64,000 nt of DNA, taken from NCBI GenBank assembly GCA_944325305.1, contig CALUZO010000007.1, forward strand, positions 1 to 64,000, in the 5' to 3' direction. The DNA is from an uncultured Rikenellaceae bacterium. GTDB taxonomy: Bacteria; Bacteroidota; Bacteroidia; Bacteroidales; Rikenellaceae. Every line of letters begins with the position of its first letter. The first letter of the stretch is position 1. This document shows positions 43,020 through 52,975 of this stretch, piece by piece. The notes under the pieces were generated by a model. The model was not told where the DNA came from, did not search any database, and was given only the letters and a program-made list of their open reading frames with translations. The position numbers were made by a program, and so were the translations under genes.

Positions 43020-46000
43020 TTAATAGACGCTGAATTCGTATATGCGTGCTGCAAGGCCTTCGCTTTGATCGGGTTTGGTGATATTCAACCTGACGTAACG
43101 TGCCTTGACAGGTTCCTGGAGCAGGCGGTCGGTTTCGTTGGCAGTGTTGTCGAATACAGAGTCTACCGTTTCCCATTCGTCATTTGCATTGAGTTTGGTC
43201 TGGAGACTGAATTCTTTGGTGATCCAGTCGAGACTCTCCATTCCGGCGTGGAATACTGTCCATCCTTTGATTTCGCTCTCCTTGCCGAGGTCTATTTCGA
43301 TGAATTTTGGTTTTGCGAGAGTGTTGTCGCACCATTTGGTAGCAATGTCGCCGTCGAAAGCGCATTCGGCGCGTTCCGACTGGTTGACCTCTGCCGATTT
43401 ACCTATAACATTCTTGCCGAACACAAGATTGCGCTGCATTACGGCTTCGTCGTCTTCGAGTTTGACAGGCAGATCTACCATCAGCAAGTCGCTGGCCGGT
43501 TTCACTTCGCTGTTAAGGTCGTTGGCGACCGTAGCTGCAAAGATTGTGATACGCGAGTCTTCGGGCAAGATGAGTGTTTCGGCTCCTTCCGGGATATCGA
43601 GCGGTATGCAGAACATGTAGGTGAATTCGTACGGCATATCCTTTTTCTCGAGCATGCTGTGACGGTGAGTTCCGACGAATGCGATATCGGCAGGTTTGAT
43701 GAAGGCTTCCGTATGGTCTGTATGTCCCCACTGTCCTATGAAGCCCGAGTAATATGGTACGATAGCTTCCTGTACTTTTCCGCCGACGTTGAACGGTACT
43801 TTGTTGTCATACTGGGTCGATGCTGCGAGCAGGTAGAGCTTGTTGTAATTGCCACTCGGAAGTGCGATCGTATCGCCTTTGGATTTCACGCCGTTGGGCA
43901 CATCGCCGCCTGGGAGGGCAAACTTGATCCCGCGGAATTCGATTTCGTTCGGGAGCAGTTCTGCCGCGTAGGTATATCCTTTGCCGTCGAAGTTGGCCAC
44001 GTTGCGGAAGGCATTGTAAGTGGCGGTCTTGGTGTTGTACGGTAATTCGACAGTTGCATATTGTGTCTCTGCAACTTTGTTTGCCGGATCGGCCAGTTTC
44101 ACCTTGAACGTCTTCATGCTGAACGGTTTGATTGAGTAGGTGAATGTGTTGCCGAGGGACTTTGCGTCGGTGATTACATCTTCTACACCGTTGACTTCCT
44201 GTACCGAAACTATCTCTGCAGGGAAGGTTACTGTGAATTCCTGATCTTCCTTGCCACTGGTTTCGTATACCCTCAGTACGTATTCATCCGATTCTTCGGC
44301 CTGTTTCAGGGCGCGGAGGGCGATGTTTTCGTTATCTATGCTCAGGAACGAGAACGATTTGCCGAGCGATCCGGCGTGTTTCGGAGCTGTGAATGCACTG
44401 AGAGGCTGATTGAGTACTTCTGCTTTGCGTACGGTACCTGCGCTTTTGTAATCGCCGTTATGACCGAATATCGAGTAGGTGAAATGGTGTTTGCCCAGAT
44501 CCTGCTGATTCTGGTACTTGTATCCGCCTTTGGTGGCAGGGGTATGGAGGAGTGTGAGACGGATGGTATTGTCGTTAGGTTTGTCCCAGCCATACTTGCT
44601 GTCATTCAATACCGAAGCTCCGTAGCTCTTGTCTGTCGATGCGAGGTCGGCCCATTGCTGTGCGTAAACTTCGTATGCGATGTCGGTATTGTTGCCTCGT
44701 TCTACAGAACCTACGCCGAGGTCATAGGTGGCTTTTTCGTTCGAGAAGCTGAATGGGAATTCGGCTTTGAGCAGTGCGTTGCTGGTTTGCCAGTCGATTT
44801 CGTTATATATGTCGATACGGTCTTTCTGGCCGCCTTCGTTGAGACGGATATATTGTACGAATGTCGAGCCGTCGTATGTGCGTTCCACGCGCAGGGCTGA
44901 GCGGACAGGACCGTTTTCGGCTACGCTGATTTTCACATTGTCCGTGATTGCCGAAGGTTCTGCGTCCATTGTAGATTTGATGATTTCCCATGCCGGCCAG
45001 CGGAATGATTCGTTAGGCGTAAAGAGTGCCAGGCGGATAGCTTTGCCGTTTTCGACGAGTTCTTTTCCGTTGCGTTTGTCTACGATCGAGGCTATGTCGC
45101 CGTTTTTGTCGAGCGTAACTTTATATATGCTGTTTTCGATCGAGTTGTCAGAAACCGACATCGTGGATTTGGCTGTGCGGCCACCTGTGCGTACGTCATA
45201 TACGGCGTAGCCCACCGAAGGCGCCGAGGCCTGGACGAGCATGGTTATGCGTCCGTTGTCGTTGGCTATTATTTGACTTGGAACTTGCTTGCCGTTGTTG
45301 TCGTATACGGTGACGTTTTTCGTCTTGCTTGGTAGGTCAAGCGTAACTTCTACCACTTCCGAAACCGGGAAAGCCGATGGGTTGTATATAATGAGCGGTG
45401 TACCCTTTACACGTGTGTCGAGGGCCTGCGAAACAGAACCTACGGATGTTGTGAGTACGTTGGCAAATTGCTTGAGCGAGATGAGTTCGTCGTTCCATGA
45501 GAACTCGTAGGCGCGCGGAAGGCTCGTTCCGGTAAGGTCGTCGTGGAACTGGTGCCAGATAACGCGTTTCCATGCTTCGGTAAGGGTTTCCTTGGGATAT
45601 GCATAGCCGCCCATCCAATCGGAAACGACAGCACTGCGTTCTGCTGCGTCGGCCAGCAGTTCGTTGCGTCTGTTGTAGAACTTCATGGCAGCCTGCGATG
45701 TGTAGCAGCCGGTTGCGTGTACGTCCATCAGGAGTTCTCCGTCATGTACCGGCAGTTCCGGATGCTTGTCCAGAGGCAGATAGTCCTTGTATAACTGATC
45801 GCTGGTTGCGCTTATTATCTTGATAGGACCGTCTCCGTTTACGCCTTTTTCAACTGTGCGAACAGATTCGATAGTCGGTGCACCACCCGTATCGCCTGTT
45901 CCGTAGTAATGGTAAACTGTGTTGATCGGGCTTTTGTTGATGATATTCATCAGTTGTTCGCTGTGGCTGAGGTCTTCGTCACGCCATTTGGTGGTGTAGT

Positions 46001-46616
46001 TGTGGGCATCGGCCACCATCATTATGCGAGAACCGTCTACACCTTCCCATATGCCGATCTCGAAAGGTATCTTGCTGTTCCCGTAGAAGGGTTTGTTGCG
46101 CCACATGAGTTTCTGGGTGGAGAATCCTATGAGTCCCGAGTGTGCGGCGATAGTAGGCAATGTCCATCCGAAGCCGAAGCAGTCGGGCAGGAAGATGTCG
46201 GTGCCTTCGACTCCGAATTCGTCGCGATAGAAGTGCTGGCCGTAGAGGATGTTGCGGGTGAAAGATTCCGGTGAAGGAATGTTGGGGTCGGTAGCGTCCC
46301 ACGTACTGCCGGTCACGTGCCAGCGTCCTTCTTTTATGTATTTTTTGATAAGTTCATATTGGTGCGGAAAATATTCTTTCATCCATTGATATTTGATGCC
46401 GCCCTCGAAGTTGAATATGTAATTAGGATATTTGCTCAGCAGAAACAGGTTCTGGTCGAGTGTCTTGGGGATATATTCTTCGATGGATTTTTGTACATCC
46501 CAGTTCCATTGGGAATCGAAATGTGCATTTGATACGACGTAGGCTTTTTTTTCTTGAGCGTTGATTACGCTGACAGTGAAAAAAGTCGATAGTAACAATA
46601 ATGTTAATTGCTTCAT
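43020..46616 (-). CDS. Exported GH38 alpha-mannosidase with C-terminal discoidin-type domain
   Basis: A 1198-residue secreted enzyme (signal peptide 1-20, cleavage after INA). The catalytic domain keeps the classical GH38 residues: metal ligands His32 and Asp34 in SNAHFDSQWNWD, the nucleophile Asp145 in LPDCFGFGWTLP, and the WHQFHDDLTGTSLPRAYEFS metal motif. Helical and beta-sandwich GH38 middle and C-terminal domains follow. The last 140 or so residues form an F5/8-type (CBM32-like) sugar-binding module, with AFDGDIATKWCDN, FIEIDLGKESEIKGW and ARYVRLNITKP. It removes alpha-linked mannose from N-glycans or mannans. The start at 46616 (MKQLTLLLL) is chosen for the signal peptide; the longer frame begins at 46664. 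Confidence 0.94.
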   Translation of the reverse strand: MKQLTLLLLSTFFTVSVINAQEKKAYVVSNAHFDSQWNWDVQKSIEEYIPKTLDQNLFLLSKYPNYIFNFEGGIKYQWMKEYFPHQYELIKKYIKEGRWHVTGSTWDATDPNIPSPESFTRNILYGQHFYRDEFGVEGTDIFLPDCFGFGWTLPTIAAHSGLIGFSTQKLMWRNKPFYGNSKIPFEIGIWEGVDGSRIMMVADAHNYTTKWRDEDLSHSEQLMNIINKSPINTVYHYYGTGDTGGAPTIESVRTVEKGVNGDGPIKIISATSDQLYKDYLPLDKHPELPVHDGELLMDVHATGCYTSQAAMKFYNRRNELLADAAERSAVVSDWMGGYAYPKETLTEAWKRVIWHQFHDDLTGTSLPRAYEFSWNDELISLKQFANVLTTSVGSVSQALDTRVKGTPLIIYNPSAFPVSEVVEVTLDLPSKTKNVTVYDNNGKQVPSQIIANDNGRITMLVQASAPSVGYAVYDVRTGGRTAKSTMSVSDNSIENSIYKVTLDKNGDIASIVDKRNGKELVENGKAIRLALFTPNESFRWPAWEIIKSTMDAEPSAITDNVKISVAENGPVRSALRVERTYDGSTFVQYIRLNEGGQKDRIDIYNEIDWQTSNALLKAEFPFSFSNEKATYDLGVGSVERGNNTDIAYEVYAQQWADLASTDKSYGASVLNDSKYGWDKPNDNTIRLTLLHTPATKGGYKYQNQQDLGKHHFTYSIFGHNGDYKSAGTVRKAEVLNQPLSAFTAPKHAGSLGKSFSFLSIDNENIALRALKQAEESDEYVLRVYETSGKEDQEFTVTFPAEIVSVQEVNGVEDVITDAKSLGNTFTYSIKPFSMKTFKVKLADPANKVAETQYATVELPYNTKTATYNAFRNVANFDGKGYTYAAELLPNEIEFRGIKFALPGGDVPNGVKSKGDTIALPSGNYNKLYLLAASTQYDNKVPFNVGGKVQEAIVPYYSGFIGQWGHTDHTEAFIKPADIAFVGTHRHSMLEKKDMPYEFTYMFCIPLDIPEGAETLILPEDSRITIFAATVANDLNSEVKPASDLLMVDLPVKLEDDEAVMQRNLVFGKNVIGKSAEVNQSERAECAFDGDIATKWCDNTLAKPKFIEIDLGKESEIKGWTVFHAGMESLDWITKEFSLQTKLNANDEWETVDSVFDNTANETDRLLQEPVKARYVRLNITKPDQSEGLAARIYEFSVY

Positions 46617-46719
46617 TTTTGATTTTAGGTTAATAAAGTTTGTAAAAGGCGTCACAATATACAATTTTCCCTCGTAAAAAACCCATATGTTTGAATGGAA
46701 AATAAATTCTGGTAATCTA

Positions 46720-47637
46720 TTATTTTAGATTTTTCACTTTGTGAAAATATTTTTCTGGTAACTGAAGCAGTAATAGCGATGCTGTGATGATAATGATTCC
46801 GAGGATCGATATTAGGTCTGGATGTTCTCCCGGAATTATCAGCCAGCTCAAGAGTACGCCGCTAACGGGGACCACGAATTTCCACATATTGAGTTCCGAC
46901 ACCTTAACTTTTGGTTTGCGAAGCAGTGTATACCAGATCGAGAATGCCCCGGCGGGTATAAGTGCCAGCCAGAAAAGTTGCAGGTAGAATTCACCTGGGA
47001 ATGGTCTGAATGTAAATTCTTCGACGAACAAGGAGGCGAGTATGAGCAGTATTCCGCCCGTGAAATTGGCGAATGATGTGAGTGCTATGGGGGAGATGTT
47101 GTATTGTTTTTTCTTGACTACCATGATATTGGTGTAGCTGCCGATTATATTGCTGAGGATAAGCAGGGTTACTCCGCTCCAGAATTGCGAACCTCCGGCC
47201 GACATTTCTCCTTTGGTCAGACTTATGAATACGACTCCGGAAAGCCCGAGGATAATCGAAAATAATTTACGGAGTGTCATTTTATCATCCTTCAGGGTCA
47301 GGTGGGCCATTATTGCGACGAACAGTGGTCCGGCGCCGATAATGATGGCTGATGTTGCGGCTGGCACCTTATTCAGACCCATAAAGAAGAGTCCGTATTG
47401 GAGAAACGTTTGTAATATGGCGAACAACAGCATGAACCTCCAGTGCTTCAAAGCGCCGCGCAGATCGACTTTCATTGCTGCCATAACGGGTATGAGCAAC
47501 AGACCGGCAAGCGTGAAACGCATCCCGGATAATAGAATAGGCGGTACGTACTCGAATGCGGTCTTGGCCACAGCGAAAGCCGAGCCCCACAACAGGCAGG
47601 CGATTATTGCAGGAAGTATTACGTGCAGACTTTTCAT
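46720..47637 (-). CDS. EamA/DMT-family transporter
   Basis: A 305-residue inner-membrane protein with about 10 hydrophobic helices in two EamA repeats. The first begins ILPAIIACLLWGSAFAVAKT, and the end of its repeat reads AATSAIIIGAGPLFVAIMAH. DMT-family members export amino acids, metabolites or drugs; the substrate is unknown. The start is ATG 47637: the 47655 frame would read through a TATATTTG promoter element at 47650-47643, which lies only 5 bases before the chosen ATG. A leaderless message is therefore likely. The gene lies 103 bases downstream of the 46616 start of the GH38 gene and may be co-transcribed with it. Confidence 0.9.
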   Translation of the reverse strand: MKSLHVILPAIIACLLWGSAFAVAKTAFEYVPPILLSGMRFTLAGLLLIPVMAAMKVDLRGALKHWRFMLLFAILQTFLQYGLFFMGLNKVPAATSAIIIGAGPLFVAIMAHLTLKDDKMTLRKLFSIILGLSGVVFISLTKGEMSAGGSQFWSGVTLLILSNIIGSYTNIMVVKKKQYNISPIALTSFANFTGGILLILASLFVEEFTFRPFPGEFYLQLFWLALIPAGAFSIWYTLLRKPKVKVSELNMWKFVVPVSGVLLSWLIIPGEHPDLISILGIIIITASLLLLQLPEKYFHKVKNLK

Positions 47638-47642
47638 GAATG

Positions 47643-47650
47643 CAAATATA
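47643..47650 (-). promoter_or_regulatory. -7 element TATATTTG of the EamA gene
   Basis: An exact TAnnTTTG on the minus strand with an ATTG 21 bases upstream, ending 5 bases before ATG 47637. This is the same spacing as at the TauE/SafE gene. Confidence 0.65.
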
Positions 47651-47719
47651 CTCATTGCGATCGGTTGGACCCAATAAAGATAATGGCATTTTTTTTGTCA
47701 TTGCAAAATAGTCCAAAAC

Positions 47720-47941
47720 ATGAAGGTTATGAGTAAGTTTCATTTGCGTTCCGATCGTGTGATAGATTCGACGGATACCAATGAATATTCCGAAGGCTTG
47801 CGCGATGAAAACATTGCCGAGGAATATCTTATAGATGCCGAGGTGTCGATCGACGACGAAATACCTCAAGGCGTAAACGAAACACGGGAAGGCGAACGTC
47901 CGCTGTACGATGAGCAGGGATACGACAAAAACAGATTGTGA
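47720..47941 (+). CDS. Small acidic protein, unknown
   Basis: A 73-residue, strongly acidic protein without hydrophobic segments, for example NEYSEGLRDENIAEEYLIDA. Codon composition resembles real genes of this window. It starts at ATG 47720 (or ATG 47729) downstream of an A-rich stretch and is divergent from the EamA gene. No domain is recognised. It might be a genuine small protein; the evidence is codon character and length only. Confidence 0.5.
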   Translation: MKVMSKFHLRSDRVIDSTDTNEYSEGLRDENIAEEYLIDAEVSIDDEIPQGVNETREGERPLYDEQGYDKNRL

Positions 47942-48512
47942 CAGGGCGGTTTCCTTGAATATAATTTTCGATCATGCCGCAGTAACGGGAATTTGGGTTT
48001 TCCCCGGATATTTTGAACTCCGCCCATATTTTCGTGATGCGGCTTTTTAATTCTGTCAAATGTGTGGAAGACACTCTCGATGTCCCATGATGGACAGCGG
48101 TTATGATAAATAGTTATGGCATTTGATATGGATCAGTTCCGCCATACTTCTGAATGATATTTCATCAGCAATGCATTTGTTTCCGGGTGCTGCGTATTGC
48201 TCTGGTTATATCCAGCGTTTCATACGTGCCGTTTTATGTTGTTATCTTTCAAAATATCGTGTGGACCACTTTTCTGGGGCTTTGATGTGTCGGGGTTTGA
48301 CTTTCTGTCCGGTTATGTGGCACAGACACCGGACGAATCCGGTGTCTGTGCTGAATGAGTTGTAATTTGCATCGATGTCTCTTGCCCACCCGGTCGGTTT
48401 GTCTGGGACATTCCATGTGATCTTCATGACCGGTACATTCGACGAAACTGCTCCGCTTTTAGTCTAATTTCGTTCTCCCTTCAAGATTCTGCATGTGAGA
48501 GCAGGTCCATGT
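47942..48512. other. 571-base intergenic region with a hairpin
   Basis: No supported gene is seen. A perfect 13-bp inverted repeat (48321-48333 with 48338-48350, loop CGAA) is present without a T-run. Short frames on both strands (48123-48365 plus, 48242-48427 minus) show nothing recognisable. Confidence 0.45.
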
Positions 48513-50918
48513 CTAAAGCATTTCAGAGCGGGGCCTGTTTTCACTGGAGCTGCCGAATGTCTCGTTGGGCGTCGGCCCCATTTCGATTTCGAGTGTCCCG
48601 CCGGCCATAATGTCGTCGTAGGTTATGTAGCTCTTCGGATAGTCGGTTCCGTTGAGTTTTACCGACTGGATGTAGATATTGTCCTTGGAGTTGTTTGCGG
48701 TGGTGACGGTAAATTTCTTGTCTCCCGGAAGCGATATGGTGGCTTTGTCGAATACGGGACTGCCGAGTACGAATGCTCCGTTTGTCGGATTTGCCGGGTA
48801 GAAACCGAGTGCGTTGAACACGTACCATGCGGACATTTGTCCGGCGTCTTCGTTTCCGCACAATCCGTCTCGACCGTCGTGGAACAGTTCGTCCATGATC
48901 TGGCGGGCAAGTTTTGCTGTTTTCCACTGTTTGCCGAGGTAGGCGTATGCGTAAATCGTGGAGTGGTTCGGCTCGTTGCCTTGAGCGTATTGTCCTATGA
49001 GACCGGATATGTCGGGTGACGACCCGTCAGTCGCTTCGTATGGTATTGTGAAAGTCTGGTCGAGTTTTGCTTCGACGGCGGCTTCATCGGGGAAGAGGGC
49101 GAAAAGGCCTTCGAAATCGTGCGGTACGAGCCACAGATATTGCCATGCATTTCCTTCGCAGAAGTCATCGCCGCGATGTTGCGAATGCAGTGGGCTGAAC
49201 GGCGTGCGGCGGCTTCCGTCGGCCAGAAGACCCTTGAAAAATCCGTCGGTGCTGTCGAAATATTTAGTGTAGCCCTTGGAGCGTTCGAGGAAATGTTCGT
49301 AATCTTCCGTTTTGCCGAGTTTTTTTGCTGCCTGTGCTACCGACCAGTCGGCAATGCAGTATTCGAGTGCTTTGGCCACGGATTCGCCCTCCTGGTCGGC
49401 GGGGATCCAGCCTATCTCGCGTATCTGACGCAGTCCGCGTTCGTCCAGGTTCTCGTATGCCTTGATGGCTCCGTACGCCTGGTTCACATCGAATCCCGGA
49501 ATATCTTTCAGTATGGCGTCGGCGATGACCATGACCGACGGGAAACCGACCATGCAGTCGGTCTCGTTGCCTGCGAGATGCCACACAGGAACCTTGCCTT
49601 GCTGTTCGTAAATCCGGATAAAGGTATTGATGAAATCGCTGACGCGTTTGGGTTCGGTTATGGTATAGAGCGGGTGCGCCGAACGGTAGGTGTCCCAGAT
49701 CGAGAAGATGGTATATACGTCGTGTCCCGGATTGCCGTAATTCTTGCCGTCCGCCCCGCGGTAGGCGCCTGAAACATCGCTGAAAATAGCGGGGAAGAAC
49801 GATGCGTGGTACAGTGCCGTGTAGAATGTCCGCAGGCGTGCCGTATCATTCGTTTCGACATCTATCTTTCCCAGAACGTCGTTCCATGCCTGACATGCTT
49901 TTTGGCGGACATCTTTGAACGACAGACCTTTCTTTCTTGCTGGAGTTTCGTAAAGATAGTCTTCGGTGTTGGTGTTGGTATTGAAGAGGGTAAGTCCGAA
50001 TAAGTGCGGGAATTTGATCTGTTTGTTTTTTATTTGCATCCGTACTTTTTTCAGTGTTATTTTTTGTTCGGCGTAGAGGTTTTCCTGAGCTTCCTTCACA
50101 CTTACGCCGGATATGCCAACGCGGACCTCGATATTTTCGCCTTTACGCATTTTGCCGAAGTCAAGCAGGTATTTGGATCCGCCGTCGTTATCTGCGATAT
50201 TCTTTATCGGTTTGGAGAACTCCGCGTAGAAATATACCCTGTCGTCCTTGGCCCATCCTTCGGATAGCCTCACACCCTGGACTACATTACGGTTGCTGTT
50301 GACATCTGCCCATTGGGTATCGACATCTCCATAGGATGCACTGCAGCTTTTATCCTTGCCGGAGTTGACCTTAAGTGCGCTTTTCGTCAGTTTGTCCCAT
50401 CCGATACCGCGTTCGAGGTTTATGAGTATCGTGGCCGAATCGGTAGCCGGGAATGTATATTTTTGGAAACCGGTGCGGGGAGTGGCTGTCATTTCGGCAG
50501 TGATGCCGTAGCGGTTGAGATATGTGCTGTAATATCCGGCTTCGGCTACTTCGCGTTCGCGGTCATAGGTAGACAGGTATTCTGCTTCGCTCCATCCGTT
50601 GAATCCGGTCATGGGCATGAAGAGTATGTCGCCCTTGTCTCCGATGCCTGTTCCGCTGAGGTGGGTGTGGGCGAAACCTATGACCGTGCTGTCACTTTCG
50701 TGGTAGCCAGAGGTCCAGTCCCAACCCTGGCTTATGTTGGTTGGGCCTAATTGTACGCCTCCGAACGGCACATTGGCGCCGACGAAAACGTGACCGTGCG
50801 CTCCGCTTCCGATTGTGGGGTCTACGAACCGGGTGAATTTGTCATTGCATTCCTGTTTGCAGCCGGTAGTGGCGAGAACGGCGCCCAGGACCAGTAATAA
50901 ATGGTATATTCGAGACAT
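48513..50918 (-). CDS. GH92 alpha-mannosidase-like lipoprotein
   Basis: An 801-residue lipoprotein (lipobox LATTGC, Cys20) of glycoside hydrolase family 92, calcium-dependent exo-acting alpha-mannosidases. The N-terminal domain starts FVDPTIGSGAHGHVFVGANV, and a SGYHESDSTVIGFAHTHLSG block follows. The catalytic (alpha/alpha)6 domain shows FSIWDTYRSAHPLYT, HLAGNETDCMVGFPS, FCEGNAWQYLWLVPHDFEGL and GNEDAGQMSAWYVFNALGFY. The lipid anchor suggests a cell-surface or periplasmic-face location. ATG 50918 is used rather than 50963 because it begins the lipoprotein signal. No SusC/D or regulator gene is adjacent. Confidence 0.95.
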   Translation of the reverse strand: MSRIYHLLLVLGAVLATTGCKQECNDKFTRFVDPTIGSGAHGHVFVGANVPFGGVQLGPTNISQGWDWTSGYHESDSTVIGFAHTHLSGTGIGDKGDILFMPMTGFNGWSEAEYLSTYDREREVAEAGYYSTYLNRYGITAEMTATPRTGFQKYTFPATDSATILINLERGIGWDKLTKSALKVNSGKDKSCSASYGDVDTQWADVNSNRNVVQGVRLSEGWAKDDRVYFYAEFSKPIKNIADNDGGSKYLLDFGKMRKGENIEVRVGISGVSVKEAQENLYAEQKITLKKVRMQIKNKQIKFPHLFGLTLFNTNTNTEDYLYETPARKKGLSFKDVRQKACQAWNDVLGKIDVETNDTARLRTFYTALYHASFFPAIFSDVSGAYRGADGKNYGNPGHDVYTIFSIWDTYRSAHPLYTITEPKRVSDFINTFIRIYEQQGKVPVWHLAGNETDCMVGFPSVMVIADAILKDIPGFDVNQAYGAIKAYENLDERGLRQIREIGWIPADQEGESVAKALEYCIADWSVAQAAKKLGKTEDYEHFLERSKGYTKYFDSTDGFFKGLLADGSRRTPFSPLHSQHRGDDFCEGNAWQYLWLVPHDFEGLFALFPDEAAVEAKLDQTFTIPYEATDGSSPDISGLIGQYAQGNEPNHSTIYAYAYLGKQWKTAKLARQIMDELFHDGRDGLCGNEDAGQMSAWYVFNALGFYPANPTNGAFVLGSPVFDKATISLPGDKKFTVTTANNSKDNIYIQSVKLNGTDYPKSYITYDDIMAGGTLEIEMGPTPNETFGSSSENRPRSEML

Positions 50919-51046
50919 GGCAGTTTGGGTTTCTGTTAAAACAGTCAGGACGCAAATTAGCAAAAATCATGCGTCCTGACAAATATTATGCAGTATGTTT
51001 CGGGCTTTGCGCCAATTATTGTTTTGGAGAACCGGGCGCTTTATCC

Positions 51047-52000
51047 CTAAAGGCTTTCCAAGATCCTCTTCAGTACTACCTGGGCTGATATTTCGCGGTT
51101 GGCGGCTTCTGGTATGACCAGCGAGCGCGGGCCTTCGATAACGTCGTCGGTAACGATCATGTTGCGTCTCACCGGCAGACAGTGCATGAATTGTGCGTTG
51201 TTTGTAAGGGCCATGTGTTCCACTCCGACCGTCCATGAGCGATCCGTATTGATGATCTTTCCGTAATTCGGGTCGGTGTAGGCAGCCCAGTTCTTGGCGT
51301 ATACGAAGTCGGCGCCTTCGAGTGCTTTTTTCTGGTCGTATTCGACTTTTGCCTTGCCTACGAATTTGGGGTCGAGTTCATAACCTTCCGGGTGGGTTAT
51401 GACGAAATCGTAGTCGGTTTCGTTCATCCATTCGGCGAACGAGTTCGGTACTGCCTGAGGCAGGGAACGCGGATGTGGCGCCCATGTCATTACGACTTTC
51501 GGGCGTGGGGTTTCCTTGTGCTCCTCTATCGTGATGAGGTCGGCGAAACTTTGCAGCGGGTGGCGGGTAGCCGCTTCCATGCTGACGACCGGTCTGCCTG
51601 AGTAGTCGATGAACTGGTTGAGTATCTTTTCGCTGTAATCGTCCTCTTTGCTTTCGAAGCGGGCGAATGAGCGCACTCCTATGATGTCGCAGTAGCAGCC
51701 CATTACGGGAATGGCTTCGAGCAGATGTTCGGGTTTGTCTCCGTCCATTATTACACCGCGTTCGGTTTCCAGTTTCCACGCACCCTGATTGATATCGAGT
51801 ACCATTGTGTTCATGCCGAGGTTCATGGCGGCTTTCTGGGTGCTCAGGCGGGTACGCAGACTCGAGTTGAAGAATATCATCAGCATCGTTTTGTTGCGTC
51901 CGAGCGCAGTATAGGCGTAACGGTCTTTTTTTACCTCCAATGCTTCGGCTACTGCAGCTTTGAGGTCGCCTATGTCGTGAACGTTAGTAAAGTTCCTCAT
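51047..52000 (-). CDS. argF': N-succinylornithine carbamoyltransferase
   Basis: A 317-residue transcarbamylase of arginine synthesis that carbamoylates N2-succinyl-L-ornithine using carbamoyl phosphate from CarAB. The carbamoyl-phosphate motif is FFNSSLRTRLSTQKAA (43-58). The substrate loop reads MDGDKPEHLLEA, with proline at residue 90. In the characterised Bacteroides fragilis enzyme this Pro90 sets preference for succinyl- over acetyl-ornithine (Glu in the Xanthomonas enzyme). The block FMHCLPVRRNMIVTDDVIEG completes the active site. The sequence closely follows the B. fragilis protein along its length. No other arg gene is adjacent. Confidence 0.95.
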   Translation of the reverse strand: MRNFTNVHDIGDLKAAVAEALEVKKDRYAYTALGRNKTMLMIFFNSSLRTRLSTQKAAMNLGMNTMVLDINQGAWKLETERGVIMDGDKPEHLLEAIPVMGCYCDIIGVRSFARFESKEDDYSEKILNQFIDYSGRPVVSMEAATRHPLQSFADLITIEEHKETPRPKVVMTWAPHPRSLPQAVPNSFAEWMNETDYDFVITHPEGYELDPKFVGKAKVEYDQKKALEGADFVYAKNWAAYTDPNYGKIINTDRSWTVGVEHMALTNNAQFMHCLPVRRNMIVTDDVIEGPRSLVIPEAANREISAQVVLKRILESL

Positions 52001-52076
52001 TGTTTTGTGCGGATTAAAATTTGAACAAAGTTAGGAAATTACGCGGAATGGTGTTCTCCGACCCTTAAAAAGAGTA

Positions 52077-52970
52077 TTATTTCCCGGATTGTCTTTCGAG
52101 TATGGTGTATATTTTACTTTCGGAGCATGCGGCGAAGAATCCTGTTACGGGTGTTTTTGTGCCGCCGGTCTGGCGAATGTTGGTTGATGAGTTTGCGGGA
52201 GGTCCGCCGTATACGGGTATATTGCTTGTCGTGTTCTCTTTCGAGGCACGGAGAAAATCGTAATATTGCTCGCTGGGGGATAGTATTTTGAATTCGACCA
52301 GATTGCCTGCTTCGAATTTGTCTTCGTATTCTTTGTTGTTCAGGTCGATGGAGAAAGTGGGCAGGCTGTCAAGCATCAAGTTGTCGTTCAGCTCTTCATT
52401 CATCAGCATCATGTCCGAATAAGGTTTGTAATCGTCTAACGAGCCTACGATGATGTTGAAGCAATAACCCGGGTCGTTTTCTCTCTTTGTTTCTGGCAAT
52501 CGTCCCCATATGAGTACCATTGTCAGTTCTTTGGAGAGCAGTTTGTACGGTTCCAGTTTTATTCGGTCCACCTCGGCATTGGAACGCATGATGTCGGAAG
52601 CGGTAAAGATTTCGTAAATGCCGTCGTTGTCGAGGTCTACCTTGACTTCCATGTTGTACGTGACGCCGGGTTCTCCCTCGTAATAGGTCAATGATTCATA
52701 TTCGCCCTGTGCATAGTGCTGGTAATTGTACACATTTCCGTTCGAGTCGGTAACCTTTACGCGGGCATTGGTAACGGTTTGCGGTGCTTCGGTTGATGTT
52801 ATGTGGGTAGAACGGGTTATCGTGATAGGATGATAAAAGTTCTCGTTGGTAATGCGTCCTCCTATTACGATATATTCTTTGCCCTCGCGGAAATCCACCT
52901 CTATCGTGTCTTTGCATGAGGCCATGATGCATGTCGCCGCCAGAAGTATTGGAAATGAAATGCGGATCAT
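52077..52970 (-). CDS. DUF4249 lipoprotein
   Basis: A 297-residue lipoprotein (lipobox IMASC, Cys19). The mature protein begins KDTIEVDFREGKEYIVIGGR and continues ITNENFYHPITITRS, the recognisable DUF4249 start: an Ig-like beta region with TVTNARVKVTDSNGNVYNYQ. DUF4249 genes regularly follow a TonB-dependent receptor gene, and here the receptor stop lies 5 bases upstream. The protein is presumably an outer-membrane partner in substrate capture or barrel function. The substrate is unknown. Confidence 0.88.
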   Translation of the reverse strand: MIRISFPILLAATCIMASCKDTIEVDFREGKEYIVIGGRITNENFYHPITITRSTHITSTEAPQTVTNARVKVTDSNGNVYNYQHYAQGEYESLTYYEGEPGVTYNMEVKVDLDNDGIYEIFTASDIMRSNAEVDRIKLEPYKLLSKELTMVLIWGRLPETKRENDPGYCFNIIVGSLDDYKPYSDMMLMNEELNDNLMLDSLPTFSIDLNNKEYEDKFEAGNLVEFKILSPSEQYYDFLRASKENTTSNIPVYGGPPANSSTNIRQTGGTKTPVTGFFAACSESKIYTILERQSGK

Positions 52971-52975
52971 AATCG

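Noticed and set aside
48321..48350. 13-bp hairpin as a terminator
   Set aside because: There is no T-run and no gene end close by on either strand; only noted as a hairpin.
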